Shown here piece after piece: positions 9,236-18,595 of a stretch of 64,000 nt of DNA. The position numbers and the translations under genes were made by a program. Within the stretch, counting starts at the first letter, position 1; the number at the start of each line of letters is the position of its first letter. The notes beneath the pieces were generated by a model. The model did no database searches, had not been told where the DNA came from, and saw only the letters and a program-made list of their open reading frames with translations. Origin of the DNA: Pseudomonas sp. K2I15 (lineage in GTDB: Bacteria > Pseudomonadota > Gammaproteobacteria > Pseudomonadales > Pseudomonadaceae); the NCBI RefSeq assembly GCF_002204795.1, contig NZ_NIXO01000023.1, positions 29,722 through 93,721 on the forward strand, written 5' to 3'.

Positions 9236-10078
9236 ATGAACAACTGGATCAGCGCCCTCGCCGACCTGCAGAACCAGGGTGAACCCTGCGTGCTGGTAAC
9301 CATCATCGAAGAGCTTGGCTCCACGCCGCGCAATGCCGGTTCGAAGATGGTCATCAGCGCCGCCCACACGTTCGACACCATCGGTGGCGGGCACCTGGAA
9401 TACAAAGCCATGCAGATCGCCCGGGACATGCTCGTGCGTGGCCAGCAGAACACGCATCTGGAGCGCTTCAGCCTCGGCGCCAGCCTGGGCCAGTGCTGCG
9501 GCGGCGTGACGGTGCTGTTGTTTGAACCGATGGGCCAGGTGCAGGCACAGATCGCGGTGTTCGGCGCCGGCCATGTTGGCCGTGCGCTGGTGCCGTTGCT
9601 GGCCAGCCTGCCGTGCCGGGTACGCTGGATCGATTCCCGGGAACAGGAATTCCCGGAACACATCCCCCAAGGCGTGCGTAAAATCGTCAGCGAAGAGCCG
9701 GTGGATGAAATCGACAACCTGCCTGTGGGCAGTTACTGCATCGTCATGACCCACAACCACGCACTGGACCTGGAACTGACCGCCGCCCTGCTCAAGCGCA
9801 ATGACTTTACCTACTTCGGCCTGATCGGCTCGAAGACCAAGCGCGTCAAATTTGAACACCGCCTGCGGGATCGCGGTTTCGACACCGCGCAGTTGCAACG
9901 CATGCATTGCCCGATGGGGCTGACTGAGGTCAAAGGCAAACTGCCTGTGGAAATCGCCATCTCCATCGCCGGCGAAATCATCGCCACCTATAACGCCAAT
10001 TTCGGCCAGCACACTGCGAGCGCCGAACCCATTGCCAAACTGCTGCCGGTTTCACGCCGCAGCCAAGCGACTAACTGA
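9236..10078 (+). CDS. xdhC: Xanthine dehydrogenase accessory protein XdhC
   Basis: 280 residues. XdhC binds molybdenum cofactor, promotes its sulfuration and delivers it to XdhB. The N-terminal XdhC/CoxI domain carries the conserved GSTPRNAGSKM and GQCCGGV segments. The C-terminal half is a Rossmann-like domain (FGAGHVGRAL, then GLIGSKTKR). The ATG at 9236 is preceded by GATGTTGAGG. It follows xdhAB and immediately precedes guaD (7-nt gap), the usual purine-catabolism order. Confidence 0.95.
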   Translation: MNNWISALADLQNQGEPCVLVTIIEELGSTPRNAGSKMVISAAHTFDTIGGGHLEYKAMQIARDMLVRGQQNTHLERFSLGASLGQCCGGVTVLLFEPMGQVQAQIAVFGAGHVGRALVPLLASLPCRVRWIDSREQEFPEHIPQGVRKIVSEEPVDEIDNLPVGSYCIVMTHNHALDLELTAALLKRNDFTYFGLIGSKTKRVKFEHRLRDRGFDTAQLQRMHCPMGLTEVKGKLPVEIAISIAGEIIATYNANFGQHTASAEPIAKLLPVSRRSQATN

Positions 10079-10085
10079 GACGACC

Positions 10086-11390
10086 ATGCCTTTGACACGT
10101 AAAGCCTACCGTGCCGCCATCCTGCACAGCATCGCCGACCCTGCCGAGGTAGGCATCGAAGCCTCCTACGAGTATTTCGAAGACGGCCTGCTGGTGATCG
10201 ACAACGGCCAGATCAGCGCCCTGGGCCACGCCAGCGAACTGCTCGCCAGCCTGCCCGCCGACATCGAAGTCACCCATTATCAGGACGCGCTGATCACGCC
10301 CGGCCTGATCGACACCCATATTCACCTGCCGCAAACCGGCATGGTCGGTGCCTATGGCGAGCAACTGCTCGACTGGCTCAACACCTACACCTTCCCGTGT
10401 GAAAGCCAGTTTGCCGACAAGGCCCACGCCGAAGAAGTCGCGGATATTTTCATCAAGGAACTGCTGCGTAACGGCACCACCACGGCCCTGGTATTCGGCA
10501 GCGTGCACCCGCAGTCGGTGAATTCGTTTTTTGAAGCGGCCGAGAAGCTCGACCTGCGGATGATCGCCGGCAAGGTGATGATGGACCGCAACGCGCCGGA
10601 CTACCTGACCGACACTGCCGAATCCGGCTACCAGGAAAGCAAGGCACTGATCGAACGCTGGCACGGCAAGGGCCGTTTGCACTACGCGGTGACGCCACGT
10701 TTCGCACCGACCAGTACGCCTGAACAATTGACCCTCGCCGGGCAGTTGCTGGGGGAATACCCGGACCTGTACATGCAGACCCACATCAGTGAAAACCTGC
10801 AGGAAGTGGAATGGGTGAAAGCGCTGTTCCCGGAGCGCAGCGGCTACCTGGACGTGTACGACCATTACAAACTGCTGGGTGAGCGCTCGGTGTTCGCCCA
10901 CGGTGTGCACCTGTGCGATGACGAGTGCGCGCGGCTGGCAGAAGCCGGTTCGGCTGTGGCGTTCTGCCCGACTTCAAACTTCTTCCTGGGCAGCGGGTTG
11001 TTCAACCTGCCGATGGCCGAGAAGCACAAGCTGAATGTCGGCCTGGGTACGGATGTCGGTGGCGGCACCAGCTTCTCGCTGCTGCAAACCCTGAACGAAG
11101 CGTACAAGGTGATGCAGTTGCAAGGCGCGCGCTTGAGCCCGTTCAAGTCGCTGTACCTCGCGACCCTGGGTGGCGCGCGGGCGCTGCGGTTGGAAGACAA
11201 GATCGGCACGCTTCAGCCGGGTACTGATGCAGACTTTTTGGTGATGGATTACAACGCCACGCCGCTGCTCAGCTATCGCCTGAAGCAGGCGAACAACATC
11301 GCCGAGACGCTGTTTGTACTGATGACGCTGGGGGATGACCGGGCAGTGTTGCAGACGTATGCGGCGGGGCAGCTCGTGCATCAACGCTGA
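10086..11390 (+). CDS. guaD: Guanine deaminase
   Basis: 434 residues. It deaminates guanine to xanthine, the substrate of the neighbouring dehydrogenase. It is an amidohydrolase-fold metalloenzyme: metal ligands are visible in DTHIHLPQTG (HxH), the later QTHISEN histidine and the GLGTDVGGG aspartate. I start at ATG 10086 (MPLTRKAYRA), because the longer in-frame extension overlaps xdhC and lacks family similarity. It is probably cotranscribed with xdhC. Confidence 0.96.
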   Translation: MPLTRKAYRAAILHSIADPAEVGIEASYEYFEDGLLVIDNGQISALGHASELLASLPADIEVTHYQDALITPGLIDTHIHLPQTGMVGAYGEQLLDWLNTYTFPCESQFADKAHAEEVADIFIKELLRNGTTTALVFGSVHPQSVNSFFEAAEKLDLRMIAGKVMMDRNAPDYLTDTAESGYQESKALIERWHGKGRLHYAVTPRFAPTSTPEQLTLAGQLLGEYPDLYMQTHISENLQEVEWVKALFPERSGYLDVYDHYKLLGERSVFAHGVHLCDDECARLAEAGSAVAFCPTSNFFLGSGLFNLPMAEKHKLNVGLGTDVGGGTSFSLLQTLNEAYKVMQLQGARLSPFKSLYLATLGGARALRLEDKIGTLQPGTDADFLVMDYNATPLLSYRLKQANNIAETLFVLMTLGDDRAVLQTYAAGQLVHQR

Positions 11391-11410
11391 TTCAGCAAAC
11401 ACCCCAAAAC

Positions 11411-11503
11411 AAATGTGGGAGCTGGCTTGCCTGCGATGCACACACCTCGGTGTATCAGTGATACCGAGGTGATGCTATCGCAGGCAAGCCAGCTCCCACA
11501 TTT
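11411..11503. repeat. REPIN downstream of guaD
   Basis: Perfect inverted arms (AAATGTGGGAGCTGGCTTGC at 11411 onward, and its complement ending at 11503) of about 27 nt enclose a second internal hairpin (CACCTCGG ... CCGAGGTG). It lies between the convergent guaD and GntR genes and may act as a shared transcript end. Confidence 0.9.
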
Positions 11504-11513
11504 TTGATCGGGT

Positions 11514-12278
11514 TTACAACTTTACAGACGAGCGCCCTGGCTTCTTGGTCTGCAACAAATGCGAGAACACCGCGTGCAGGTCATCCGACGCACTTTCCTC
11601 ATCGAGGTTGAGCTTGCTGTCGATGTGATCCATGTGGTGCATCATCAGGTTCACCGCCAAATCCGCATCCCGCGCTTCGATCGCGTCGATCAACTGGGTG
11701 TGCTCATCGTAGGAACAGTGCGAGCGGTTGCCGCTTTCGTACTGGGCGATGATTAATGAGGTCTGGGACACCAGGCTGCGCTGGAAGCTGATCAGCGGGG
11801 CATTCTTCGCCGCTTCGGCCAGCTTCAGGTGGAACTCGCCGGAAAGCCGGATACCCGCCCCGCGATCACCCCGGGAAAAGCTGTCGCGCTCATCGTTGAC
11901 CATCTGCCGCAGCTCGGCCAGTTGCTCGGCCGTGGCATGCTGCACCGCCAATTCAGTGATCGCGCGCTCCACCAGGCGCCGGGCGAGGAACACCTGGCGG
12001 GCTTCCTCGACACTCGGGCTGGCCACTACCGCGCCGCGATTGGGCCGCAGCAGTACCACGCCTTCATGGGCCAGGCGCGACAGCGCGCGGCGAATGATGG
12101 TGCGGCTCACGCCGAAGATTTCGCCCAGTGCTTCTTCACTCAATTTGGTACCGGGCGCCAGGCGTTGTTCGAGGATCGCCTCGAAGATATGCGCGTAGAC
12201 GATATCGTCCTGGGTTCCACTGCGACCGGCCTTACCGGCTCGCGGTTGTTTCTTGAGGGGCTGCAACTGTTCGTTCAT
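11514..12278 (-). CDS. GntR-family (FCD) transcriptional regulator
   Basis: 254 residues from ATG 12278 (MNEQLQPLKKQ). An in-frame start 54 nt upstream is possible but is less typical. After a basic N-terminal tail, the GntR winged helix covers about residues 22-95 (VYAHIFEAILEQRLAPGTKL, then VSRTIIRRALSRLAHEGVV), followed by an FCD effector domain with metal/ligand-type residues (GEFHLKLAEAA, then DEHTQLIDAIEARD). It is convergent with guaD and divergent from the BenE-type transporter gene, with a FadR-type half-site palindrome in between. Control of the transporter and purine use is plausible but unproven. Confidence 0.85.
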   Translation of the reverse strand: MNEQLQPLKKQPRAGKAGRSGTQDDIVYAHIFEAILEQRLAPGTKLSEEALGEIFGVSRTIIRRALSRLAHEGVVLLRPNRGAVVASPSVEEARQVFLARRLVERAITELAVQHATAEQLAELRQMVNDERDSFSRGDRGAGIRLSGEFHLKLAEAAKNAPLISFQRSLVSQTSLIIAQYESGNRSHCSYDEHTQLIDAIEARDADLAVNLMMHHMDHIDSKLNLDEESASDDLHAVFSHLLQTKKPGRSSVKL

Positions 12279-12371
12279 GGGCACTCGGGTCGGGAGAACG
12301 GCGGCGAATTGACGTTGACTGTAATACGGCACAGAGGGTCACTGGCAAGTATCGCGTAAAATCAGCGCACA

Positions 12372-12381
12372 TTGTACACAA
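12372..12381. promoter_or_regulatory. Candidate GntR/FadR-type operator
   Basis: The sequence TTGT-AC-ACAA is a perfect inverted repeat with a 2-bp centre and matches the TNGT-N(0-3)-ACNA pattern of FadR-subfamily GntR regulators. It lies 94 bp upstream of the GntR start in the divergent region. Confidence 0.4.
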
Positions 12382-12478
12382 CCCACTGCGCCAACACACT
12401 GTACGGCTGTTTGCGCCGCCGGCTGTATTGCAATGAATCATTACGTTTGAGTTTAGGCTTGATTCCACATTTTCTCCT

Positions 12479-12580
12479 TTGTAGGAGCGAGCTTGCTCGC
12501 GAAAAACCTGAGGGCGCCGTTGGGTGTCAGCAAACCAGCGTCATCGTTAACGACCTTCGCGAGCAAGCTCCCTCCTGCAA
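12479..12580. repeat. REPIN upstream of the BenE-type transporter gene
   Basis: Imperfect inverted arms (TTGTAGGAGCGAGCTTGCTC at 12479 onward; TTCGCGAGCAAGCTCCCTCC at 12556 onward) are separated by about 52 nt. The core CGAGCTTGCTCGCGAA is shared with the other REPINs here. It ends 30 nt before the transporter start, so it may lie in the mRNA leader. Confidence 0.85.
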
Positions 12581-12610
12581 AAACAGCCCGGTAAAAGGAA
12601 CACCGCCCCA

Positions 12611-13801
12611 ATGTCCGACCTCCCCCAAGCGCGATTACGCCCACTGGCCGACACTTCGCCTTCGGCCATCGTCGCCGGTTTCATTGCCATGATGACCGGC
12701 TACACCAGCTCCCTGGTACTGATGTTTCAGGCAGGCCAGGCCGCCGGCCTGACTACAGCGCAGATTTCCTCGTGGATCTGGGCGATCTCCATCGGCATGT
12801 CGGTGTGCAGCATTGGCTTGTCCCTGCGCTATCGCACGCCGATCACCATTGCCTGGTCCACACCGGGCGCGGCGCTGTTGATCACCAGCCTGGGTGGCGT
12901 GAGTTACGGCGAGGCCATTGGCGCCTATATCACCTGCGCGGTGCTGGTGACGATCTGCGGGCTGACCGGTAGCTTCGAAAAACTCGTCAAGCGCATCCCG
13001 GCTTCCCTGGCAGCCGCCTTGCTGGCGGGGATTCTGTTCAAGATCGGCAGCGAGATTTTCGTCGCCGCGCAGCACCGTACCGGGCTGGTGTTGGGGATGT
13101 TCTTCACTTACCTGATCATCAAGCGCCTGTCGCCGCGTTATGCGGTGCTCGCGGCATTGCTGATCGGCACTGCGTTGTCCGGCCTGATGGGGCTGCTGGA
13201 CTTCAGCGGTTTCCACCTCGAAGTGGCAACGCCGGTGTGGACCACGCCGCACTTCTCCCTGGCCGCGACCATCAGCATCGGCATCCCGCTGTTCGTGGTG
13301 GCCATGACCTCGCAAAACATGCCCGGGGTCGCGGTGTTGCGAGCCGATGGCTATAACGTGCCGGCTTCACCCTTGATCACCACCACCGGCCTGGCCTCAC
13401 TGGTGCTGGCGCCGTTTGGCTCCCATGGCATCAACCTGGCGGCCATCAGTGCGGCGATCTGCACCGGGCCCCACGCCCATGAGGATCGCAACAAGCGCTA
13501 TACCGCCGCGGTCTGGTGCGGGATTTTCTACGGGGTTGCCGGGGTGTTTGGCGCGACGCTGGCCGCGCTGTTCGCAGCCCTGCCCAAGGAACTGGTGCTG
13601 TCGATTGCGGCACTGGCGTTGTTTGGCTCGATCATCAATGGCCTGAGCATCGCCATGAATGAGCCAAGGGAGCGGGAAGCAGCGCTGATCACCTTTATGG
13701 TCACCGCGTCAGGGTTGACGTTGTTTTCCATCGGTTCGGCGTTCTGGGGGATTGTCGCGGGGGTGTTGACGCTGGTGATTCTGAACTGGCGCAAGGCCTG
13801 A
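12611..13801 (+). CDS. BenE-family (benzoate/H+ symporter type) inner-membrane transporter
   Basis: 396 residues with about twelve hydrophobic segments. The family signature is visible near the N-terminus (PSAIVAGFIAMMTGYTSS, then TPITIAWSTPGAALL). BenE proteins import benzoate with protons, but this copy has no benzoate-degradation genes beside it; its neighbours are purine-catabolic genes and a GntR regulator. The substrate is therefore open. BenE is related in fold to nucleobase (NCS2) carriers, so a purine-like substrate is possible (inference). A strong bidirectional terminator follows. Confidence 0.8.
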   Translation: MSDLPQARLRPLADTSPSAIVAGFIAMMTGYTSSLVLMFQAGQAAGLTTAQISSWIWAISIGMSVCSIGLSLRYRTPITIAWSTPGAALLITSLGGVSYGEAIGAYITCAVLVTICGLTGSFEKLVKRIPASLAAALLAGILFKIGSEIFVAAQHRTGLVLGMFFTYLIIKRLSPRYAVLAALLIGTALSGLMGLLDFSGFHLEVATPVWTTPHFSLAATISIGIPLFVVAMTSQNMPGVAVLRADGYNVPASPLITTTGLASLVLAPFGSHGINLAAISAAICTGPHAHEDRNKRYTAAVWCGIFYGVAGVFGATLAALFAALPKELVLSIAALALFGSIINGLSIAMNEPREREAALITFMVTASGLTLFSIGSAFWGIVAGVLTLVILNWRKA

Positions 13802-13819
13802 TTCTTTAGGACCCGGTAA

Positions 13820-13849
13820 CGAAAAAGCGACCCGGGCGGGTCGCTTTTT
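13820..13849. terminator. Bidirectional terminator between transporter and yggL
   Basis: AAAAAGCGACCC-GGGC-GGGTCGCTTTTT forms a perfect stem flanked by A- and T-runs on the two sides, so it can serve both convergent genes. Confidence 0.85.
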
Positions 13850-13856
13850 CATGACA

Positions 13857-14201
13857 TCAGACTGCCGGGTTGATCGGCTTTTCTGGATGCCAAGCGTCCA
13901 ACAGGGCGCTGACTTCAACGCGGGTCAGCTCTGGACGAGCCTTCAGCCACGCTTCAACAGCGGCACGCTGCTCTTCGTTGACCGAACCACGGGTGGCTTT
14001 GCAAACCAGACCGAAGTCATCACCGCCGACGTAGTCCAGGCCGTTGCCGTCCATCGCTTCAGTCAGGAATGCTTCGAGGAAAGCGTCAACCGCTTCATCG
14101 TCCAAACCTTCTTTGAAGTCCAGGTTCAGTTCGAAACCCAGCTCTTGAAATTCATCAACGCACAGTTTTTTGCGCAGACGCCGGGAACGGTTAGTCGCCA
14201 T
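13857..14201 (-). CDS. yggL: YggL family 50S ribosome-binding protein
   Basis: 114 residues, the full length for this DUF469 family. It starts MATNRSRRLRKKLCVDEF, followed by an acidic central part (GLDDEAVDAFLEAFLTEAMDGNGLDYVGG) characteristic of YggL. E. coli YggL has been linked to the 50S subunit. It is transcribed alone, divergent from dacB and convergent with the BenE-type gene. Confidence 0.88.
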   Translation of the reverse strand: MATNRSRRLRKKLCVDEFQELGFELNLDFKEGLDDEAVDAFLEAFLTEAMDGNGLDYVGGDDFGLVCKATRGSVNEEQRAAVEAWLKARPELTRVEVSALLDAWHPEKPINPAV

Positions 14202-14438
14202 TGGAACAATCCTCTTAAGTAATAACGGGCCGCACTTTAGCAGTTTAAGCAGGCTTTTGCCCGATTCTCTGGGACGAGCGGCAGAGTGCCAGTAAAAAAA
14301 ACCGCGAATAGCAGCTATCGTTCAGGCACAAGTGCGACTGCCTTGGGGCATAATGCCGACACTTTCATGACCATTGAGGGATTTTTCGTACATACCCCTC
14401 ACGTTTTTTACCCCCTCAGCAGTAGGGTTTTAATTCTT

Positions 14439-15899
14439 ATGATCAAATCTTTGCGTCCACTGTTACTGGCCAGTTTTCTTCTACCCCTGACCTTTTCCGT
14501 TACTGCCGCCCCGATCAACACTTCCCTGCCGCCCAAAGTCCAGGAAGCCCTCCAGAAAGCCAAGCTGCAAAACAACGCCTTGTCCCTGGTGATGATTCCC
14601 CTCAATGGCCCGGGCACCCCTACCGTATTCAACGCCGACGTATCGGTGAACCCTGCCTCTACCATGAAGCTGGTCACCACCTACGCAGCCCTGGAAATGC
14701 TCGGCCCCAACCACCAGTGGAAGACCGAGTTCTACACCGACGGCACCCTGAGCGGCGGCATCCTGAACGGTAACCTGTACCTCAAGGGCGGCGGCGACCC
14801 CAAGCTGAACATGGAGAAACTCTGGCTGCTGATGCGCGACCTGCGGGCCAACGGCGTGCAGCAAGTGACCGGCGACCTGGTACTGGACCGCGGCTTCTTC
14901 ATCCCGCCGCAACTGCCGGAGTTCAATGACGACGGCAACGACGAGAACAAGCCATTCCTGGTCAAGCCCGATGCCCTGATGGTCAACCTCAAGGCGCTGC
15001 GCTTCGTCACCCGCAATGATTCGGGCAAGGTGCTGGTGTCGGTCGAGCCGCCGATTGCGAGCATTCGCATCGACAACCAGGTCAAGGTCTCCAACGCCAA
15101 GCAATGCACCGGCGATGTGCGCTACAGCCCGATGACCGCCACCGATGGCAGCGTCACCGTGACCGTCAGCGGCCAATTGGCGGATGGCTGCAGCTCGCAG
15201 ACCTATCTGTCATTGCTGGACCACGCCACCTACACCGCCGGCGCCGTTCGGGCGATCTGGAAGGAACTGGGCGGCAGCATTCAGGGCCGCGATATCCAGG
15301 CGCCGGTGCCGAAGAATGCCAAAGTGCTGGCCCGGGCGTTCTCGCCGGACCTGGCGGAAATCATCCGCGACATCAACAAATACAGTAACAACACCATGGC
15401 CCAGCAGTTGTTCCTGAGCCTGGGCGCGCAGTTCCGCACCGATGCCGACGGCGACGACGCCAAGGCAGCCCAGCGCGTGGTGCGCCAGTGGCTGGCGAAA
15501 AAAGGCATCACCGCGCCGCACCTGGTGATGGAGAACGGTTCGGGCCTGTCCCGTGCCGAACGGGTCAGCGCCCGCGAGATGGCGACCATGCTGCAAGCCG
15601 CGTGGAGAAGCCCGTACGCGGCGGAATACATCAGCTCGCTGCCGATTGCCGGCACCGACGGCACTATGCGTAAACGCCTGAAGACCACCGCCATGCGCGG
15701 TGAAGCCCACGTCAAGACCGGCACCCTGAACACCGTGCGGGCAATTGCCGGGTTCAGCCGCGACAACAACGGCAATACCTGGGCGGTGGTGGCGATTCTC
15801 AACGATACAAAACCGTGGGGCGCTTCTTCGGTGCTGGACCAGGTGCTGCTGGACCTGTATCGCCAGCCGAAGCTGGCGGCCGCTGCGCCGGTTCTATAA
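14439..15899 (+). CDS. dacB: D-alanyl-D-alanine carboxypeptidase/endopeptidase (PBP4)
   Basis: 486 residues from ATG 14439. The start gives a clean signal peptide (MIKSLRPLLLASFLLPLTFS, cleavage near VTAA-AP); the longer in-frame extension lacks one. It is a class C low-molecular-mass penicillin-binding protein, acting in the periplasm on peptidoglycan peptides and cross-links. The catalytic motifs are present: S-T-M-K (SVNPASTMKL, about residue 68), S-N-N (NKYSNNTMAQ) and K-T-G (HVKTGTLN). It is monocistronic, with a REPIN downstream. Confidence 0.95.
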   Translation: MIKSLRPLLLASFLLPLTFSVTAAPINTSLPPKVQEALQKAKLQNNALSLVMIPLNGPGTPTVFNADVSVNPASTMKLVTTYAALEMLGPNHQWKTEFYTDGTLSGGILNGNLYLKGGGDPKLNMEKLWLLMRDLRANGVQQVTGDLVLDRGFFIPPQLPEFNDDGNDENKPFLVKPDALMVNLKALRFVTRNDSGKVLVSVEPPIASIRIDNQVKVSNAKQCTGDVRYSPMTATDGSVTVTVSGQLADGCSSQTYLSLLDHATYTAGAVRAIWKELGGSIQGRDIQAPVPKNAKVLARAFSPDLAEIIRDINKYSNNTMAQQLFLSLGAQFRTDADGDDAKAAQRVVRQWLAKKGITAPHLVMENGSGLSRAERVSAREMATMLQAAWRSPYAAEYISSLPIAGTDGTMRKRLKTTAMRGEAHVKTGTLNTVRAIAGFSRDNNGNTWAVVAILNDTKPWGASSVLDQVLLDLYRQPKLAAAAPVL

Positions 15900-15917
15900 C
15901 GGTCACCGAAGATCAAA

Positions 15918-16024
15918 TGTGGGAGCTGTCGAGCTTTAGCGAGGCTGCGATGCAGGCGCCGCGGTGCATCAGGTACACCGCGGTGATCCTATCGCAGCCT
16001 CGCTAAAGCTCGACAGCTCCCACA
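15918..16024. repeat. REPIN between dacB and the diguanylate cyclase gene
   Basis: Perfect 34-nt inverted arms (TGTGGGAGCTGTCGAGCTTT from 15918; complement ending 16024) flank an internal GC-rich hairpin. The core (CTGTCGAGCTTTAGCGAGGC) differs from the other REPINs in the window, so this is a separate sequence type. It lies between two convergent genes. Confidence 0.9.
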
Positions 16025-16056
16025 CTGATGTCTATCCACTTGAATAGCCGGGCACT

Positions 16057-18462
16057 TCAAGCAAGCGCCCGCTCTGCCTCAACTCTATCCCTGCCCGCCT
16101 GCTTCGCCGCATACACCCCCGAATCCGCCCGCAGCAACAAGCCGTCAACGCCCTCCTCGACTCGCCAACTGGCCACCCCAAAACTGGCGGTCACGGTACC
16201 GACACCTTCCATCGGCGCACCGCGCAACGCTTGCCACAACTCCAGCGCAACACTGAAGGCCTGGCTGCCGTCGGTATTGGGGCACAGCACCACGAACTCC
16301 TCGCCCCCCAGCCGGCAAAACACATCCGTGCGCCGCAACCGCTGGCCGATGCGCCGGCACAACTCCTTGAGCACTTCATCGCCCACTGCATGGCCGTGCT
16401 GGTCGTTGATACGCTTGAAGTGGTCGATGTCAAGCATGATCACCGACAACGACCCCGAGGCGCGCTTTACCCGGACCATCTCGGCTTTCAGGCGGTCCTG
16501 GAAGTAGCGCCGGTTATGAATGCCCGTCAGCGAGTCGGTAATTGACAACGCCCGTAGCTCTTCCTCCACCCGCTTGAGATCGGAAATATCCGATACATAG
16601 CCATGCCATAACGTACCTCCGCCGGGCAGCTCTTCCGGTGTCGCTTCACCGCGAACCCAGCGCAGCCCTCGCAGGGGCAATTGCACCCGGTACTCTTCAC
16701 GCCAATGGCTCAGTTGCAGGGTAGACAAGCGAATGGACTCGCGTACCCGTTCGACGTCCTGGGGATGAATACGCTCAAACACCTTTCTCGCATCCTGCTG
16801 CAACAGCCCCGGCTCGATTTCGTAGATATCGCGAATACCGTCACTGGCATAAAGGAAACGCGAGATGCCGTTCGGCTCCAGGATGAACTGGAAAATACCG
16901 CCGGGCACGTGGGCACTCAGTTTCTTCAGCAGGCGGTCTCGCGCAGCCAGTGCCTCATAGGCGCGCTTTTGCTCGGTGACATCCAGGCAGATCGCCAGGT
17001 ACCCGACCCACAGGCCATGCTCATCCAGCAACACGGTGGCGAGCATGTTCACCGTCAGTTGGCTCCCGTCCTTGCGCACCAGCGTCCACTCGCTGGCCTC
17101 ATGCTCCGCATCGGCGCCGTCCACCAGCATCGCCTGGCCTGGCGCGATGCGCTTGCCCAGTGCCGCGCTCAACTGAACAGCACGGGCTTCCAGCTCGGGT
17201 GCTAGGTGCAGGCTCTCGAGGGTCAGGTGGCCCAATACCTCATCCGCCTCAAAGCCCAGCATCTGCTCGGCGCCGGCGTTGAAGGTGGTGATCACACCGC
17301 GCAGGTCGGTGGCAATGATCGCCACTTGGGTTGCCGCATTGAGCACACTGCGCAGTTGACCGTGGGTGCCCCGCAGTTCCTGTTCACGCTGACGCAATTG
17401 GGCGGTGCGCTGTTCTACCAGCTTCAATGCGCGTTGGCGCTGGCTGACCAACACATAGAGCAACGCACTGAGCAGCAGGCTCAGCAGGCTGCCCATGACC
17501 AGGATACTGAACAGCGAAGAACGATTGCCCTGCTGGAACACCTGGCTGGGGCGCAGGTTCAAGGTGTAGATGTGGTCACCCAGCGTCAGCCGGCGTGCGG
17601 CCATCAGGTCGCTGTCTGCCAGGGCGTTATTGGATTCAAACAGCACCCGTTTTTCTGCGTCGGAGGTGTCGACGATCTGCATCACCAGGTTGTCCCGAGC
17701 AGCCTTGGGCAAGCCATCGGCCACCAGCTGGCGCATGCTGATCACCGCCATCACGTAGCCGTAAGGTTCACTGATGGGCGCTTGTGTCGTCCGTGCCCGG
17801 CTGACCGGCGCCACCAGCAGCACGCCCATGGCGTAGGCAGGCTCCACACCCACCAGTTGCATGGGCTGGGACACCGCCATTTTCCCGGACTGTTGCGCAC
17901 GCTCCACCGCCGAACGCCGCAGGGGTTGGGCCAACAGGTCAAAACCCAATGGCGAGCCGAGCAGGCTCTGGGTCTGGCTGTAGAGCACCGGCACATACTC
18001 ATCGCGATCAGTGGCCGGGGTCAATTCGCCTGCAGCGTTCAATTCGCGAATGGAGAAACTCGCGCCGCGCTCAGCCGTGATCTCCTGCTCAAACGCGCTG
18101 CGCTGGCCACGCAAAACACGGGGCGCCCAGGCATACGCGCGGGCACGCAACAACAGGGGCTGCGCGAAACCGTCGAACTCTTCGCGAGAGACCGTATTGG
18201 AATTGACGAAGAACCGTCGCAGGCTGCCCAGGCGTTGTTCCTGGTCTTCGAAACGTTCCTGGAGGCGGCTGTAACGCTCGTTGACCAGTAACTCAAAGCG
18301 CTGGCGCAACTGCTGCTGGTAGAGATCGGAGGCGGCCCAGGTGACGATGATCGTCAGTGCGATACCAACCAGAAACACTACCACCGCCACCAGCCACGCC
18401 GACACCTGCTCATTGATAAAGCCTAGGATTTTCGGGCGGACGGCATGCAGCGGCATAGACAA
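16057..18462 (-). CDS. CHASE-PAS-PAS-GGDEF diguanylate cyclase
   Basis: 801 residues. The product predicts cyclic-di-GMP synthesis under extracytoplasmic control. Two membrane helices (about residues 22-44 and 318-340) bracket a periplasmic CHASE domain. Two PAS domains follow (about 355-480, with the FNAGAEQMLGFEADEVLG segment; and about 500-625). The C-terminal GGDEF domain has an intact G-G-E-E-F active site (719-723) and the inhibitory I-site R-x-x-D five residues upstream, so product feedback is expected. There is no EAL domain. The gene stands alone; the CHASE ligand cannot be read from the sequence. The start could also be the ATG two codons later. Confidence 0.9.
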   Translation of the reverse strand: MSMPLHAVRPKILGFINEQVSAWLVAVVVFLVGIALTIIVTWAASDLYQQQLRQRFELLVNERYSRLQERFEDQEQRLGSLRRFFVNSNTVSREEFDGFAQPLLLRARAYAWAPRVLRGQRSAFEQEITAERGASFSIRELNAAGELTPATDRDEYVPVLYSQTQSLLGSPLGFDLLAQPLRRSAVERAQQSGKMAVSQPMQLVGVEPAYAMGVLLVAPVSRARTTQAPISEPYGYVMAVISMRQLVADGLPKAARDNLVMQIVDTSDAEKRVLFESNNALADSDLMAARRLTLGDHIYTLNLRPSQVFQQGNRSSLFSILVMGSLLSLLLSALLYVLVSQRQRALKLVEQRTAQLRQREQELRGTHGQLRSVLNAATQVAIIATDLRGVITTFNAGAEQMLGFEADEVLGHLTLESLHLAPELEARAVQLSAALGKRIAPGQAMLVDGADAEHEASEWTLVRKDGSQLTVNMLATVLLDEHGLWVGYLAICLDVTEQKRAYEALAARDRLLKKLSAHVPGGIFQFILEPNGISRFLYASDGIRDIYEIEPGLLQQDARKVFERIHPQDVERVRESIRLSTLQLSHWREEYRVQLPLRGLRWVRGEATPEELPGGGTLWHGYVSDISDLKRVEEELRALSITDSLTGIHNRRYFQDRLKAEMVRVKRASGSLSVIMLDIDHFKRINDQHGHAVGDEVLKELCRRIGQRLRRTDVFCRLGGEEFVVLCPNTDGSQAFSVALELWQALRGAPMEGVGTVTASFGVASWRVEEGVDGLLLRADSGVYAAKQAGRDRVEAERALA

Positions 18463-18542
18463 GACTCGGAACGCCAGCGTGCGGGTGCGTCACTTTGGCC
18501 AGGCCTTAAGTTATAGCCACAGGACTTACGTTTGACCAGCGC

Positions 18543-18584
18543 AAAAAAGCCGCAAGGCCGGAATAATCCAGGCTTGCGGCTTTA
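18543..18584 (-). terminator. Terminator of rlmL
   Basis: Read on the minus strand, AAGCCGCAAG-CC ... GG-CTTGCGGCTTTTTT forms a strong hairpin with a T-run directly after the rlmL stop. Confidence 0.75.
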
Positions 18585-18595
18585 GAAGGGTGCGA

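Noticed and set aside
13857..14201. Forward-strand ORF 13851-14222 opposite yggL
   Set aside because: The reverse frame is a full-length YggL family protein with a family start; the forward product has no recognisable features.
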